Shown here piece by piece: positions 25,613-33,917 of a stretch of 38,022 nt of DNA. The notes under the pieces were generated by a model that did no database searches, was not told the DNA's origin, and worked only from the letters and a program-made list of their open reading frames with translations. The position numbers and the translations under genes are program-made. Origin of the DNA: JAJFUG01 sp964473155. Its GTDB lineage: Bacteria > Gemmatimonadota > Glassbacteria > GWA2-58-10. Each line of letters begins with the position of its first letter. Position 1 is the first letter of the stretch. The stretch covers positions 1 to 38,022 of the forward strand of contig CAYYNT010000044.1 in the NCBI GenBank assembly GCA_964473155.1, written 5' to 3'.

Positions 25613-26341
25613 ATGCACTGGGAAAAAAGGATACACAACTGGATTGTCCTGACCGGGTCTCTGGTCCGCTACAACCTGAAAATCATTTTCGGGGGAAAAT
25701 TCATCTATTTTCTGGGAGCGGCGGCTTTCATCTTCCTGGCCGTGACCGCGATCAACCTCTACAACGCCGATTCGGCCCTGGGAGAAAGCGCGGTTTATCC
25801 CCTTCTGATGATCCCCGGCCTGCTGCTGGTGTTCTACCCGAGCACTTTCGGCATCCAGAACGACCTGGACAGCCGCATGCTGGAAATCCTTTTCGGCATA
25901 CCCAACTATCGCTACAAGGTCTGGCTGTTCCGGCTGGGCATGGTATTCATCCTCACCGCCGCTATAGTGGCGGTGCTGGGAGTGCTGGCTTCCCTTGTCC
26001 TGGTGCGATTCAGCCTGAGCCGGATGATGTTTCAGGTGATGTTCCCGGTGGTGTTCCTGGGCTGCCTGGGGTTCCTGGTCTCCACCCTGGTGCGCAGCGG
26101 CAGCGGCACGGCGGTGGTTATCTCGATAATCAGCTTCATCTTCTGGATCGGCCGTCCGGATTCCATCTCCAACTGGAAATGGAATATCTTCATAAATCCG
26201 TTCAACCTCCCGCGGGATGCCAACCCGGCGGCCTGGGCCGATATAGTGCTCACCAACCGGGTGATCATGGCGGCCACCGCGGCGGCGGCCCTGCTTTACG
26301 CCCTGCTCAACCTTCAGCGGCGCGAAAAATTCCTCGGATAA
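25613..26341 (+). CDS. ABC-2 type permease, probable partner of the fused ATPase
   Basis: 242 residues from ATG 25613, one base after the upstream stop; GGGAG at 25601-25605 lies 7 bases before it. The frame opens earlier at 25568, but that overlaps the RND-ABC gene and lacks support. About six transmembrane segments: KFIYFLGAAAFIFLAVTAINL, LLMIPGLLLVFYPSTFGI, VWLFRLGMVFILTAAIVAVLG, a pair around FQVMFPVVFLGCLGFLVSTL and TAVVISIISFIFWIG, and a last one near VIMAATAAAALLYALL. This is the ABC-2 permease layout without any large external domain. Its position right behind the fused ATPase mirrors the ATPase-permease pair that opens the operon. It is the last gene before a strong terminator hairpin at 26361. 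Confidence 0.85.
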   Translation: MHWEKRIHNWIVLTGSLVRYNLKIIFGGKFIYFLGAAAFIFLAVTAINLYNADSALGESAVYPLLMIPGLLLVFYPSTFGIQNDLDSRMLEILFGIPNYRYKVWLFRLGMVFILTAAIVAVLGVLASLVLVRFSLSRMMFQVMFPVVFLGCLGFLVSTLVRSGSGTAVVISIISFIFWIGRPDSISNWKWNIFINPFNLPRDANPAAWADIVLTNRVIMAATAAAALLYALLNLQRREKFLG

Positions 26342-26360
26342 AAAGACCGTTCACAAAAAA

Positions 26361-26382
26361 GGGGCACGGCGCGCCGTGCCCC
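26361..26382. terminator. 22-base perfect hairpin terminator between convergent genes
   Basis: GGGGCACGGCG followed by its exact complement CGCCGTGCCCC. Six A residues directly precede it on the plus strand, giving a T6 tail for transcripts on the minus strand, so it is a textbook terminator for the heparinase-like gene. On the plus strand the following TGCGTTCTTTC is a poorer tail, but the stem may still end the export operon. Confidence 0.85.
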
Positions 26383-26435
26383 TGCGTTCTTTCAATCGCC
26401 TTTATTGTAGCCGATTGTCTTTTAACCCGCCTTCC

Positions 26436-28700
26436 CTACTCCAGTTCCACCCGCACCTGTCCCTTTCCGGCTTCGAAAACGAAACATCCGTTTTCACCTG
26501 CATGACCCTCAGTCACGAGCTTGCCGTTCTGGCTCACCCGAACGGTGCGTCCAGATCCAAGCCCGGTCAGAAGATGTCGGACCCCCGTGTCACTGGAGCT
26601 GTACTCAAACTCTTTTCCCGGAATTGAGTTATCGAACATAACGACATACCAGCCGGGGACAACCGCCTCCACCCGGCCCTCGTGGCGGCCTGCACTGCAT
26701 GTCAATCCCTGTCTATGCTCGCCCGGATAAACCATCAGAGAATGAAGGAACTCCGTCTCGGCGGCCGGCTCAGGAGCGCTTATTTCCACGCGCCAGGCCC
26801 CGGCCTCCACATCGCCCTCTTTCTCTCCGATCGGGAAATTCTTCCCGTTCACCTCGAACTCGCGCCCCGGACCGCCGATCTTGACAATGTTCGCCTTTGG
26901 CGGCCACATGGTGAGACAAACCATTGAGCCACCGCTTTCGCCGCTCAACACAACATTGGCGGTATTGCGCTCGACATACGGCTCTTTGATCGAGTGGAGG
27001 AGGAACACTTTCTGGAACGAGGGATCGCTGGAGCGCACCCGGTCGTGGATGATAAAACTGGCCGCCGGACCATCTCCGGGGCGGTTTTTCAGGAACACGA
27101 AAGTACGCCGCACCAGAGCCGCTTTCGGGCCGTAGCCGCGAGTGGCATCCGCTGTCACCAGGGCATACTCCCCCGCCGGATCGACCGCCTGGTAAAGGAC
27201 CTCGGCCAGATGGAAATCCGGCTCGGTCAGACTTTCCAGTCTGGCGGGATTGTCGCCTCCCCTGGGGTACGGTATCCCGCCGTCCGCCTCCACCTCGCGG
27301 CCGCGGTAAAACACTTTTTCGGACGGATCGCGGATCAGAAGCGAATTGTGGGCTATCGTACGCTGGTAGTACTGCAGCCAGTGGTCGGAATCGTACCCCG
27401 AGAGCGAGGCCTCGTATTCGCCGGAATCGATGGCCAGTGCTCCACGGCAGTAAATCTGGAAGCTCAGGCGGTCCAGGTGGTCGTGGTTCTTGACATACAG
27501 GGGCATCGCCTTGAACATCCCGACCACGTCATCCGCGCCGCCCCAGCCCGTGCGGAACATCAGCGTTCCGGCCGGGCCGCCGGACCAGCGCAGGGTTGGC
27601 AGCGATTCGGGCGATGCAGCCTGCCGCTCCGGGTCGCGCCAGAGGATATCGGTTATGGCGGTCCAGGCTCGGTCGAGGTCGCGCACCAGAAGGTATTCAT
27701 TGAACAGAATGGGATCATCGTAGCGCACGGCGGCGTACAGAAGCATCTCGGACAGGGCCGGGCTGGTCCAAGTCCCGGATGTGTCGAAATACGGGTAAGC
27801 CCCCTCGGGCCGTCTTTCCGTCACCCGGCGTGAGTTCTGTGGACGGTGGTCCAGCCAGTCATCGCCATTGCGCAGGAACTGGCCGTCCGGACGGCGCGCA
27901 TAGACCCAGTAACGCCCGGCCTCGGCCATGAACGGCATCCGCGGGAACAGGTCCGTATCCGTGCTCTTGTACAACTCGGCCAGGATTCGCATATCGGCCT
28001 GGTAATGGGTCACGCCATAGGAGGTTCCCTGCGAGGAAAGTCCGTAGCGGTAGTAGACGCTTTTGGCCGCAAGCTGGGTTTTCGCCACCCGCACGGCCCG
28101 CTCGAATATCGAGGGGTCCTCATCGTAGAAAGCCAGGCCCGCCGGGATATGAGCATCCGCCATATGGTTGACCAGGTGCCCGGCGTGCGGCGGCTGTGTC
28201 TCCAGGTCGCCACCCCCTGCCAGGGCAAGCTGGCGGCGGATACCTGCAAGAAGACTGTCGTGCTCGGCGCGGGTGAACTGGTCATGGCACCAGTCCCAGA
28301 CCACCGCCTCGGGCCAGACCTTGTGCGTCGCCTCCCAATCATCGCCTGATTTCGTGGCGGCCAGCTCCAGGGCTGCGGCGATAGCGGTCCGGGCGCTGGA
28401 CTGCTGTCCGGTGACCAGATAATGGAAAGCGCAGGCCAGCATGCGTTCCCTGACATTGCGGTTATCCAGGTTACGCAGCACGCCCTCCCAGGCCTCGCGA
28501 TGCGTGGAGCCGATCCTGGCGCGCACCGTGGACAACTCATCCGGGCGGACATACAGGCGCGGGCGCTCCAGGCGCACCTTACACTCGAACTCCAGCGGCT
28601 TCAGCTCACCCAGCCAGTCCGGGGGCTTCCATTCAGCCGGCGCGGGCTTGGGAAAAAGTCCGATTCCAAGCAGCGCGAGAACGGTAAACGCACACCTCAT
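26436..28700 (-). CDS. Secreted heparinase II/III-family polysaccharide lyase-like protein
   Basis: 754 residues from ATG 28700. GGAGGG lies about 8 bases upstream, inside what would be codons 2-3 of the alternative start at 28715. A signal peptide (RCAFTVLALLGIGL, ending near APAE) leads to an alpha/alpha-toroid of about 350 residues with HLVNHMADAHIPAGL and VYYRYGLSSQGTSYG, the latter holding a candidate catalytic Tyr. A C-terminal beta-sheet domain has HDHLDRLSFQIYCRGALAIDSGEY-type heparinase II/III features (His-rich start, then DSGEY) and YQRTIAHNSLLI. This is the layout of PL12/PL15/PL17/PL21-like lyases acting on acidic polysaccharides such as heparin, alginate or ulvan relatives; the exact substrate is not readable. 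It is the last gene of the four-gene secreted set and ends at the 26361 hairpin. Confidence 0.85.
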   Translation of the reverse strand: MRCAFTVLALLGIGLFPKPAPAEWKPPDWLGELKPLEFECKVRLERPRLYVRPDELSTVRARIGSTHREAWEGVLRNLDNRNVRERMLACAFHYLVTGQQSSARTAIAAALELAATKSGDDWEATHKVWPEAVVWDWCHDQFTRAEHDSLLAGIRRQLALAGGGDLETQPPHAGHLVNHMADAHIPAGLAFYDEDPSIFERAVRVAKTQLAAKSVYYRYGLSSQGTSYGVTHYQADMRILAELYKSTDTDLFPRMPFMAEAGRYWVYARRPDGQFLRNGDDWLDHRPQNSRRVTERRPEGAYPYFDTSGTWTSPALSEMLLYAAVRYDDPILFNEYLLVRDLDRAWTAITDILWRDPERQAASPESLPTLRWSGGPAGTLMFRTGWGGADDVVGMFKAMPLYVKNHDHLDRLSFQIYCRGALAIDSGEYEASLSGYDSDHWLQYYQRTIAHNSLLIRDPSEKVFYRGREVEADGGIPYPRGGDNPARLESLTEPDFHLAEVLYQAVDPAGEYALVTADATRGYGPKAALVRRTFVFLKNRPGDGPAASFIIHDRVRSSDPSFQKVFLLHSIKEPYVERNTANVVLSGESGGSMVCLTMWPPKANIVKIGGPGREFEVNGKNFPIGEKEGDVEAGAWRVEISAPEPAAETEFLHSLMVYPGEHRQGLTCSAGRHEGRVEAVVPGWYVVMFDNSIPGKEFEYSSSDTGVRHLLTGLGSGRTVRVSQNGKLVTEGHAGENGCFVFEAGKGQVRVELE

Positions 28701-28763
28701 GATCGCACCCTCCATTATAACTGCCGCTGTTCATCAGTTCCCCACGGCCAGACAGGCAGAGGG

Positions 28764-30791
28764 CTAATTGCGCTTCAGGTTGAGCGCCTGGGTTACGGAC
28801 ATGCAGCGGCGGAACTTTTCCGGCGCGCCGCACAAAGAATAAATCCCCCTGGTGAAACCGAAAGACTCGATTTCGTGGGTCAGGAATACGAGCTCCACCC
28901 GCGGAGCGAGAGCGGCCAGCACCTCGGGCAGGTCGGTGAAACGCAGCACGGACAGGAAATGCGGACCACTCTTGTGGCTGACCGTGGGTGAGTGCAGTAT
29001 CACTCTTGTCACTCTTTTATCCAGAAGAGCGGCGTATGCTGCCAGGATCGCCTGCTGGCCCTGTCCCACCAGGGTCACCTCACGGCAGTCTTTCATTTCC
29101 GGCCCTTCCAGAGCGTGCTGAATGGCACACAGCACATCTTGCAGCCGCATGTCGTCCAGGGTCCGGCCCAGGATGAGTGCGTCCCTCTCGTAACGTTTCA
29201 GCGTCTCGGCATCCCAGATGTTCACCCCGATCCCGCGCGGATAAAGCATGTGCCTGGCCACTCCCTCCTCGGGCAGCGGGAAAGGTTTCATGAAACTCCA
29301 GAGCGAGTTGCTTGGAGTGTCGCCGGGTGATGCGACATAGATAACCGCCGCGCGGATTTTTTCGGACTGCTGCGGTATGTCGGAGTACATCGCCACCCGG
29401 ATTTCAGGTTCGGTGCGCAGGAGATAGGGCGCTCCAGGCGCGCCAGGTTCGGGCTGGGGTTCGACAGTGGCGGGCATATTACGCAGAACAACGCTCCGCA
29501 GGTCGCCGATAAGTTTTTCCCGGCGTGTCTGCCACTCCGGGGTTGAGGTGTATTGAGCCGGGCGGGCTTCCGGAAGAAGAATCTCATGCACTCTTGCGTT
29601 GATGTTTTCCGGATACTGGGCATATATGCCTCCCAGCGCTCCGAGCTGTTCCTCCGGGACCGCCTTGACCGGACGGCTGGTAATCTTTGTTTTCCGCCCG
29701 AACAGGACCTGGCTGCTGAACTCCACCGCGCGCTCGCGCTGCGGCGGATAGTATCCGTGCGGGCCTGGCGCTTCGCACATGTCTGTTTTATCCGCCGCGC
29801 CGTACCAGCCGAATATCTCTTTCGCCCGCGCCAGAACCGCCTTGTAACCCTCTGGCGGATAGTAATCGTCACCGACTGAATTGTGCATCAGCAATGCCCT
29901 GGGCGCGATGATACCGGCCAGGGTCGGCCAGTCGTGACGCCAGGTGTTGGGGAAATAGGCGCAGTCGCAGTGCATGTTCTGCAGGTTGTACTTGATGTGG
30001 GCAGCTACATCCGCAGTCCCGGCCGCGGGCTGCACCACCGCTATCCGCGGGTCGGCCGCCCCGGCCATCCAGCTCAGGTGTCCGCCGCCGGAAACTCCGG
30101 TAAGGGAGATTTTCTTCCCGTCCACGTCCTTGCGGCTCAACAGGTAATCCACCGCGCGCATGGTGTTCCAGACCTCGATAGCCATGGGCGTATATCCCCG
30201 GCTGTACCATTCTTTCAGGTCATAACCCGAGATGCCGTGGTGCAGGCCATAGACCTCCGCGGCCTGGACCGGGTCGATCACCATGCAGATATAGCCATTG
30301 GTCGCCCACTCGGAGGCGTGCTGTTGACGGCTGGTCTTGGTGCCATAGATTCCATTGCCATGACCCGGTCCCCAGATCGTGGCCGGGAACGGGGCTTTGC
30401 CCTTTTTAGGACGGTAAAGGTTGGCCGTAACATAGAACCCCGGCAGGCTCTGGTAATACATTACCTCAATTGTGTATTTATCTGTATCGATTGTTCTTAC
30501 AACTTTCTCTTCAAGCGGCGTACGATCCGGCAGCGGGTCGAGGCCGAGCATGAAAAGAAACTCCCGGTGCAGCTTTTCGCGCTGGGCATCGAGTTTTTCC
30601 CGCGTGTCGATCCGGGCGTGGGCCTCATCCCTTAAAGCCTCTGCCTGTCCCTTCAGGAAACGGTTCATGGCCAGAGTGTCCAGGCCCGCATCCAGGACCG
30701 AAACCGCGACGGCCTGATTCGAGCCTGCAATTATCAGCAGGGTTGTCAGGCAAATTGTTCTGAAGCATGCACAGGCTTTATGCAACTGCAT
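28764..30791 (-). CDS. Secreted acetylxylan-esterase-like protein with tandem alpha/beta-hydrolase domains
   Basis: 675 residues with a signal peptide (about 8-30). The first alpha/beta-hydrolase domain (about 90-370) has IWGPGHGNG before the lid, the nucleophile elbow GVSGGG with Ser234, and a candidate catalytic His in GPHGYYPP. This resembles Bacteroidetes-style acetyl xylan esterases/dienelactone-hydrolase relatives. A second related fold (about 450-670) has an elbow reading VGQGQQ, so Gln replaces the serine and that half should be inactive, perhaps structural or sugar-binding. GGAGGAG 4 bases upstream of the ATG supports the start. It follows the amidase gene by 45 bases and precedes the lyase gene by 63, consistent with one transcript for breaking down an acylated polysaccharide. 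Confidence 0.8.
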   Translation of the reverse strand: MQLHKACACFRTICLTTLLIIAGSNQAVAVSVLDAGLDTLAMNRFLKGQAEALRDEAHARIDTREKLDAQREKLHREFLFMLGLDPLPDRTPLEEKVVRTIDTDKYTIEVMYYQSLPGFYVTANLYRPKKGKAPFPATIWGPGHGNGIYGTKTSRQQHASEWATNGYICMVIDPVQAAEVYGLHHGISGYDLKEWYSRGYTPMAIEVWNTMRAVDYLLSRKDVDGKKISLTGVSGGGHLSWMAGAADPRIAVVQPAAGTADVAAHIKYNLQNMHCDCAYFPNTWRHDWPTLAGIIAPRALLMHNSVGDDYYPPEGYKAVLARAKEIFGWYGAADKTDMCEAPGPHGYYPPQRERAVEFSSQVLFGRKTKITSRPVKAVPEEQLGALGGIYAQYPENINARVHEILLPEARPAQYTSTPEWQTRREKLIGDLRSVVLRNMPATVEPQPEPGAPGAPYLLRTEPEIRVAMYSDIPQQSEKIRAAVIYVASPGDTPSNSLWSFMKPFPLPEEGVARHMLYPRGIGVNIWDAETLKRYERDALILGRTLDDMRLQDVLCAIQHALEGPEMKDCREVTLVGQGQQAILAAYAALLDKRVTRVILHSPTVSHKSGPHFLSVLRFTDLPEVLAALAPRVELVFLTHEIESFGFTRGIYSLCGAPEKFRRCMSVTQALNLKRN

Positions 30792-30836
30792 CTCGCTCCT
30801 CCCTTAGCTAAAGCATTATTAATCAATGTAAAAATC

Positions 30837-32471
30837 TTAAACGGACAGATCTGCGGTGGCCAGGAATTGCGGCGGACGGCGCACGCGCGTGGCCTGTTCG
30901 AAAGCATAGGCGATTCGGATAAGCACCGGCTCGCTCCATGCCCGCCCGAAAAACGACACCCCGAACGGCAGCCCGTAGATATGCCCTCCCGGCACGTTGA
31001 TATTCGGATAACCCGCCATGGCCGGATACCCTGAGCTGCCGCCTATGAAATGATCGCCGCAGACCAGGTCGCTGACATGCGCCGGACCGCCGGATGGAGC
31101 GAAAATGGCGTCCAGTTTCTTTTCATCCATCAGTTTGTCTATTCCCTCCTCGCGGGAGAGACGGCGGCAGAGATCACGGGCCTCGATATATTCCTTATCT
31201 GTCAGATTACCTCGCGCCTCGGACTCGATCAGAATCGACTGTCCGAAAAACGGCATTTCGCGCGCGGCCTCTCTCTCGTTGAAAGCGATCAGGTCCTTGA
31301 GAGAACTTATCTGCGCCCCCTGGACCCACTGAAGGTAGCGGTTCAGCCCGTCCTTGAACTCCCAGGAAAGCACTTTGTACTCCGCTCCGTGGAACTGGCC
31401 CTCCGAGGGTATTTCCACCGGATCGACCATTTCCGCCCCCTGCTCCTTCATCAGCAGGAGAAGCCCCTCCAGAGCCTTGTCCACCAGAGGATTGTAACCG
31501 AAAGTGCCACGCAGCACTCCGATCCTGGCCCCCTTTAGTCCGGCCGAATCGAGGGATGCCGTATAGTCGGATGGATATTTACCCTCTGCCTCGCGGGTGC
31601 GCTCATCCGCCGGGTCCACACCGGCCATCGCCCCGAGCAGCAACGCCGCATCCGCCACCGTGCGGGCCATCGGCCCGGCGGTGTCCTGGCTGGCCGAGAT
31701 CGGGATTATCCCGCTGCGGCCGATCAGTCCGACCGTGGGCTTTATTCCGACTATGCCGTTCACCGAGGACGGGCTTATTATCGACCCGTCGGTTTCGGTT
31801 CCCACCGCCGCGGCGCAGAGGTTGGCTGCCACAGACGCTCCGGAGCCGGAACTGGAGCCGGAGGCGTTGCGGTCCAGGGCGTAGGGGTTGCGGGTCAGGC
31901 CGCCGCGACCGCTCCAGCCGCTGGTCGCCCCGGAGGTGCGGAAATTGGCCCACTCGCTCAGATTGGTCTTGCCCAGGATTATCGCCCCGGACTCCCGCAG
32001 GCGGCTCGCGACAATTGAGTCCTCCGGCGGGCGGCTGCCGGCAAGAGCGAGAGAACCGGCCGTGGTCTGCATGCTGTCCGCTGTGGCAATGTTGTCTTTT
32101 ATGAGCACGGGGATGCCATGCAGCGGCCCGCGGGGCCCCTTCTCCTTCATCTCGCGGTCCAGGGACTCCGCTATGGCCATGGCCTCAGGGTTGACCTCGA
32201 TGACGCTGTTCAGTTTCGGTCCCGAGCGGTCCACCTGCTCGATACGTTCCAGATATTTCCCTGTCAGCCCGGCAGCGGTGTATTTTCCTGAGCGGATTCC
32301 TGCGGCCAGATCGGCCAGGGAAACCTCATCCAGTTCAAATGGCGGCACAGCCGGCGCCGTGGCGTTTCCCTTTTTCTCCCCAGCTTCGCTGCTCTGCCTG
32401 GAGCAGCCGAGGGAAGCAGCGGCCGCGGCGGATACGCCGAGGAACCCGCGACGGTTGATCCTCTCACTCAT
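30837..32471 (-). CDS. Tat-exported amidase-signature hydrolase, probable lipoprotein
   Basis: 544 residues from ATG 32471, supported by GGGAGG upstream; the frame continues back to 32600 into the neighbouring gene without support. The N-terminus has a twin-arginine motif NRRGFLG, a hydrophobic run and Cys23 after SLG, so it is likely a Tat substrate and perhaps lipidated. The amidase-signature triad is complete: Lys125 in PVLIKDN, cis-Ser207 in the SGSSSGSG stretch and nucleophile Ser230 in GTETDGS. This family hydrolyses amide bonds of small molecules or peptides (GatA, fatty-acid amide hydrolase, mandelamide hydrolase). Envelope location rules out the GatA role. Its place among carbohydrate enzymes suggests an N-acyl sugar or cell-wall related amide, which is inference only. 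Confidence 0.88.
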   Translation of the reverse strand: MSERINRRGFLGVSAAAAASLGCSRQSSEAGEKKGNATAPAVPPFELDEVSLADLAAGIRSGKYTAAGLTGKYLERIEQVDRSGPKLNSVIEVNPEAMAIAESLDREMKEKGPRGPLHGIPVLIKDNIATADSMQTTAGSLALAGSRPPEDSIVASRLRESGAIILGKTNLSEWANFRTSGATSGWSGRGGLTRNPYALDRNASGSSSGSGASVAANLCAAAVGTETDGSIISPSSVNGIVGIKPTVGLIGRSGIIPISASQDTAGPMARTVADAALLLGAMAGVDPADERTREAEGKYPSDYTASLDSAGLKGARIGVLRGTFGYNPLVDKALEGLLLLMKEQGAEMVDPVEIPSEGQFHGAEYKVLSWEFKDGLNRYLQWVQGAQISSLKDLIAFNEREAAREMPFFGQSILIESEARGNLTDKEYIEARDLCRRLSREEGIDKLMDEKKLDAIFAPSGGPAHVSDLVCGDHFIGGSSGYPAMAGYPNINVPGGHIYGLPFGVSFFGRAWSEPVLIRIAYAFEQATRVRRPPQFLATADLSV

Positions 32472-32505
32472 GATACCGCCTCCCGGATTGATTGTCTGTC
32501 CGACC

Positions 32506-33669
32506 TCAGGAAAGAATGTTTTCGGCGTCCGCAAGCATCCGGGCCAGCGGCAGACGGCGCGGGCAGGCACTCTCGCACTGCGCCACCTTATGGCTGTCAA
32601 CCCGTCTTGCCGCTCCGTTCAGGGTCGCATATTTCATCCGGGCATATTCTTTCAAACCGTAATCCCGGTAGTACATGCGGTAGCGGATAGCGCGCACGTA
32701 ATCGCGCGCCTCGGGGCAGACTTTCTCGCAGGCCCCGCACATGGCGCAATAGCTGCCTGCCTGCATCGCCCAGTAGCGTTCCTCCAGCTCCAGGTTGCGC
32801 TGGCCGAAATTTTTCTCCATCAGGCCGCGGAAAAACTCCACCGACTGGAAAGTGCTCATCGAGGCGAGCACTGAATGGGCGTGCTGTTCCTCCAGCATGG
32901 CTTTGCACAGCGTGGCCACGGTCCCGGCCAGTTCCGGGTCGGTGCCGTCGGCATTGCGCTTGGGCAGGCCTTTCATGGTGAATATTCCGATTCCTGCCTT
33001 GTTTGCCTTGAGCGCCGCCGCCAGGAATTTAGGGTCCTTGATGTTTGAGTACGCCATCAGGGTGGTATCGAACCAGCCTACTTCCGTGCCCTTTTCGAAC
33101 ATCTCGGTGGTATTGGCGTGACCGGCCCAGCCCAGATACCTGATCTTGCCCGCTTCCCTGGCTTTGCGGAACACCTCGGGCAGACGGGGGTCCGAAATGT
33201 CCTCAAGGCTGGTCAGCGGCGGCACGACCATGTCCACGTAATCGGTGTTCAGCATTTTCAGACAGGCGTCTATCTTGTCCGGGTGATCTTTCAGCGCCAG
33301 GATGACTTTCTCACGGTATCCCTTGATTTTCAACACTTTGCCGAACGTCTCGATACAACGTCCGTTCTCGTAGTTCGAGGCTGTGTGCAGGAAATTTATC
33401 CCCTGGTCTATCAAATGCTGCAACAGTCGCGGATCTGTGATTATGGCCCCACCCAGTGAAATCTTGGTCACCTTCAGTCCGGTGCGGCCCAGTATGCTGG
33501 CCGGCAGGCCGTTGACCGTGATTGCGCTCTCCGCAGCCGATAGAGGCAATGATGCGCCGCCAAGGGCGACAGCGGCGGCCGCAACAGTCGAACGCCGGAT
33601 GAAATCCCGCCTCGTCACCTGACCGGTGCAAGCCGTGTTGTTTTCAGGATACCTTTTTTCTTCACTCAT
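32506..33669 (-). CDS. Tat-exported aldo/keto reductase-like protein with C-terminal Fe-S cysteines
   Basis: 387 residues. Tat signal TRRDFIRRST then AAAAVALGGAS. The barrel (about 55-290) aligns with aldo/keto reductases (ASILGRTGLKVTKISLGG at its start; Tyr100 and Lys127 in place), but His95 stands in LHTASNY where the family has the catalytic Asp (DTA), and Pro150-Pro151 lie where the active-site His is expected. The usual tetrad is therefore broken. The C-terminus has C308-x2-C311-x2-C314-x3-C318-P and a second pair C365-x3-C369-P, enough for one [4Fe-4S] cluster and possibly more. It may be a periplasmic oxidoreductase with different chemistry. GGGAGG 5 bases before the ATG. It is the first gene of the four-gene minus-strand set; the gap to the amidase is 34 bases. 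Confidence 0.85.
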   Translation of the reverse strand: MSEEKRYPENNTACTGQVTRRDFIRRSTVAAAAVALGGASLPLSAAESAITVNGLPASILGRTGLKVTKISLGGAIITDPRLLQHLIDQGINFLHTASNYENGRCIETFGKVLKIKGYREKVILALKDHPDKIDACLKMLNTDYVDMVVPPLTSLEDISDPRLPEVFRKAREAGKIRYLGWAGHANTTEMFEKGTEVGWFDTTLMAYSNIKDPKFLAAALKANKAGIGIFTMKGLPKRNADGTDPELAGTVATLCKAMLEEQHAHSVLASMSTFQSVEFFRGLMEKNFGQRNLELEERYWAMQAGSYCAMCGACEKVCPEARDYVRAIRYRMYYRDYGLKEYARMKYATLNGAARRVDSHKVAQCESACPRRLPLARMLADAENILS

Positions 33670-33877
33670 CGCTGCCTCCCATGCACGGTGTCTCCGGTTC
33701 CAGACATCTTAATACATATTTTAAACATGGCGCTCAAGACATTTCTGTTTTTGACGCAAAGAATGATATTCTCCGGCCGTCCGCCGGTCAACTGTTTTAC
33801 GCAGCAATTGTTTCATCTTACTATTCCATCCGGCCCGGAGCGGTTGTATATTATGCGCTCAAATCCATCCACGCTTA

Positions 33878-33893
33878 AAAGGCTCGAGCCTTT
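33878..33893. promoter_or_regulatory. 16-base perfect palindrome before the alpha-galactosidase gene
   Basis: AAAGGCTCGAGCCTTT lies 24 bases before the ATG, just ahead of GGAGG (33905-33909), in the 248-base divergent spacer between the reductase and alpha-galactosidase genes. A TATATT at 33847 could be a minus 10 box, but I see no minus 35. The palindrome may be an operator for a sugar-responsive repressor or a small leader hairpin. Otherwise the spacer 33670-33917 shows no gene. Confidence 0.4.
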
Positions 33894-33917
33894 AATCTCA
33901 CAACGGAGGCCCTGTCC

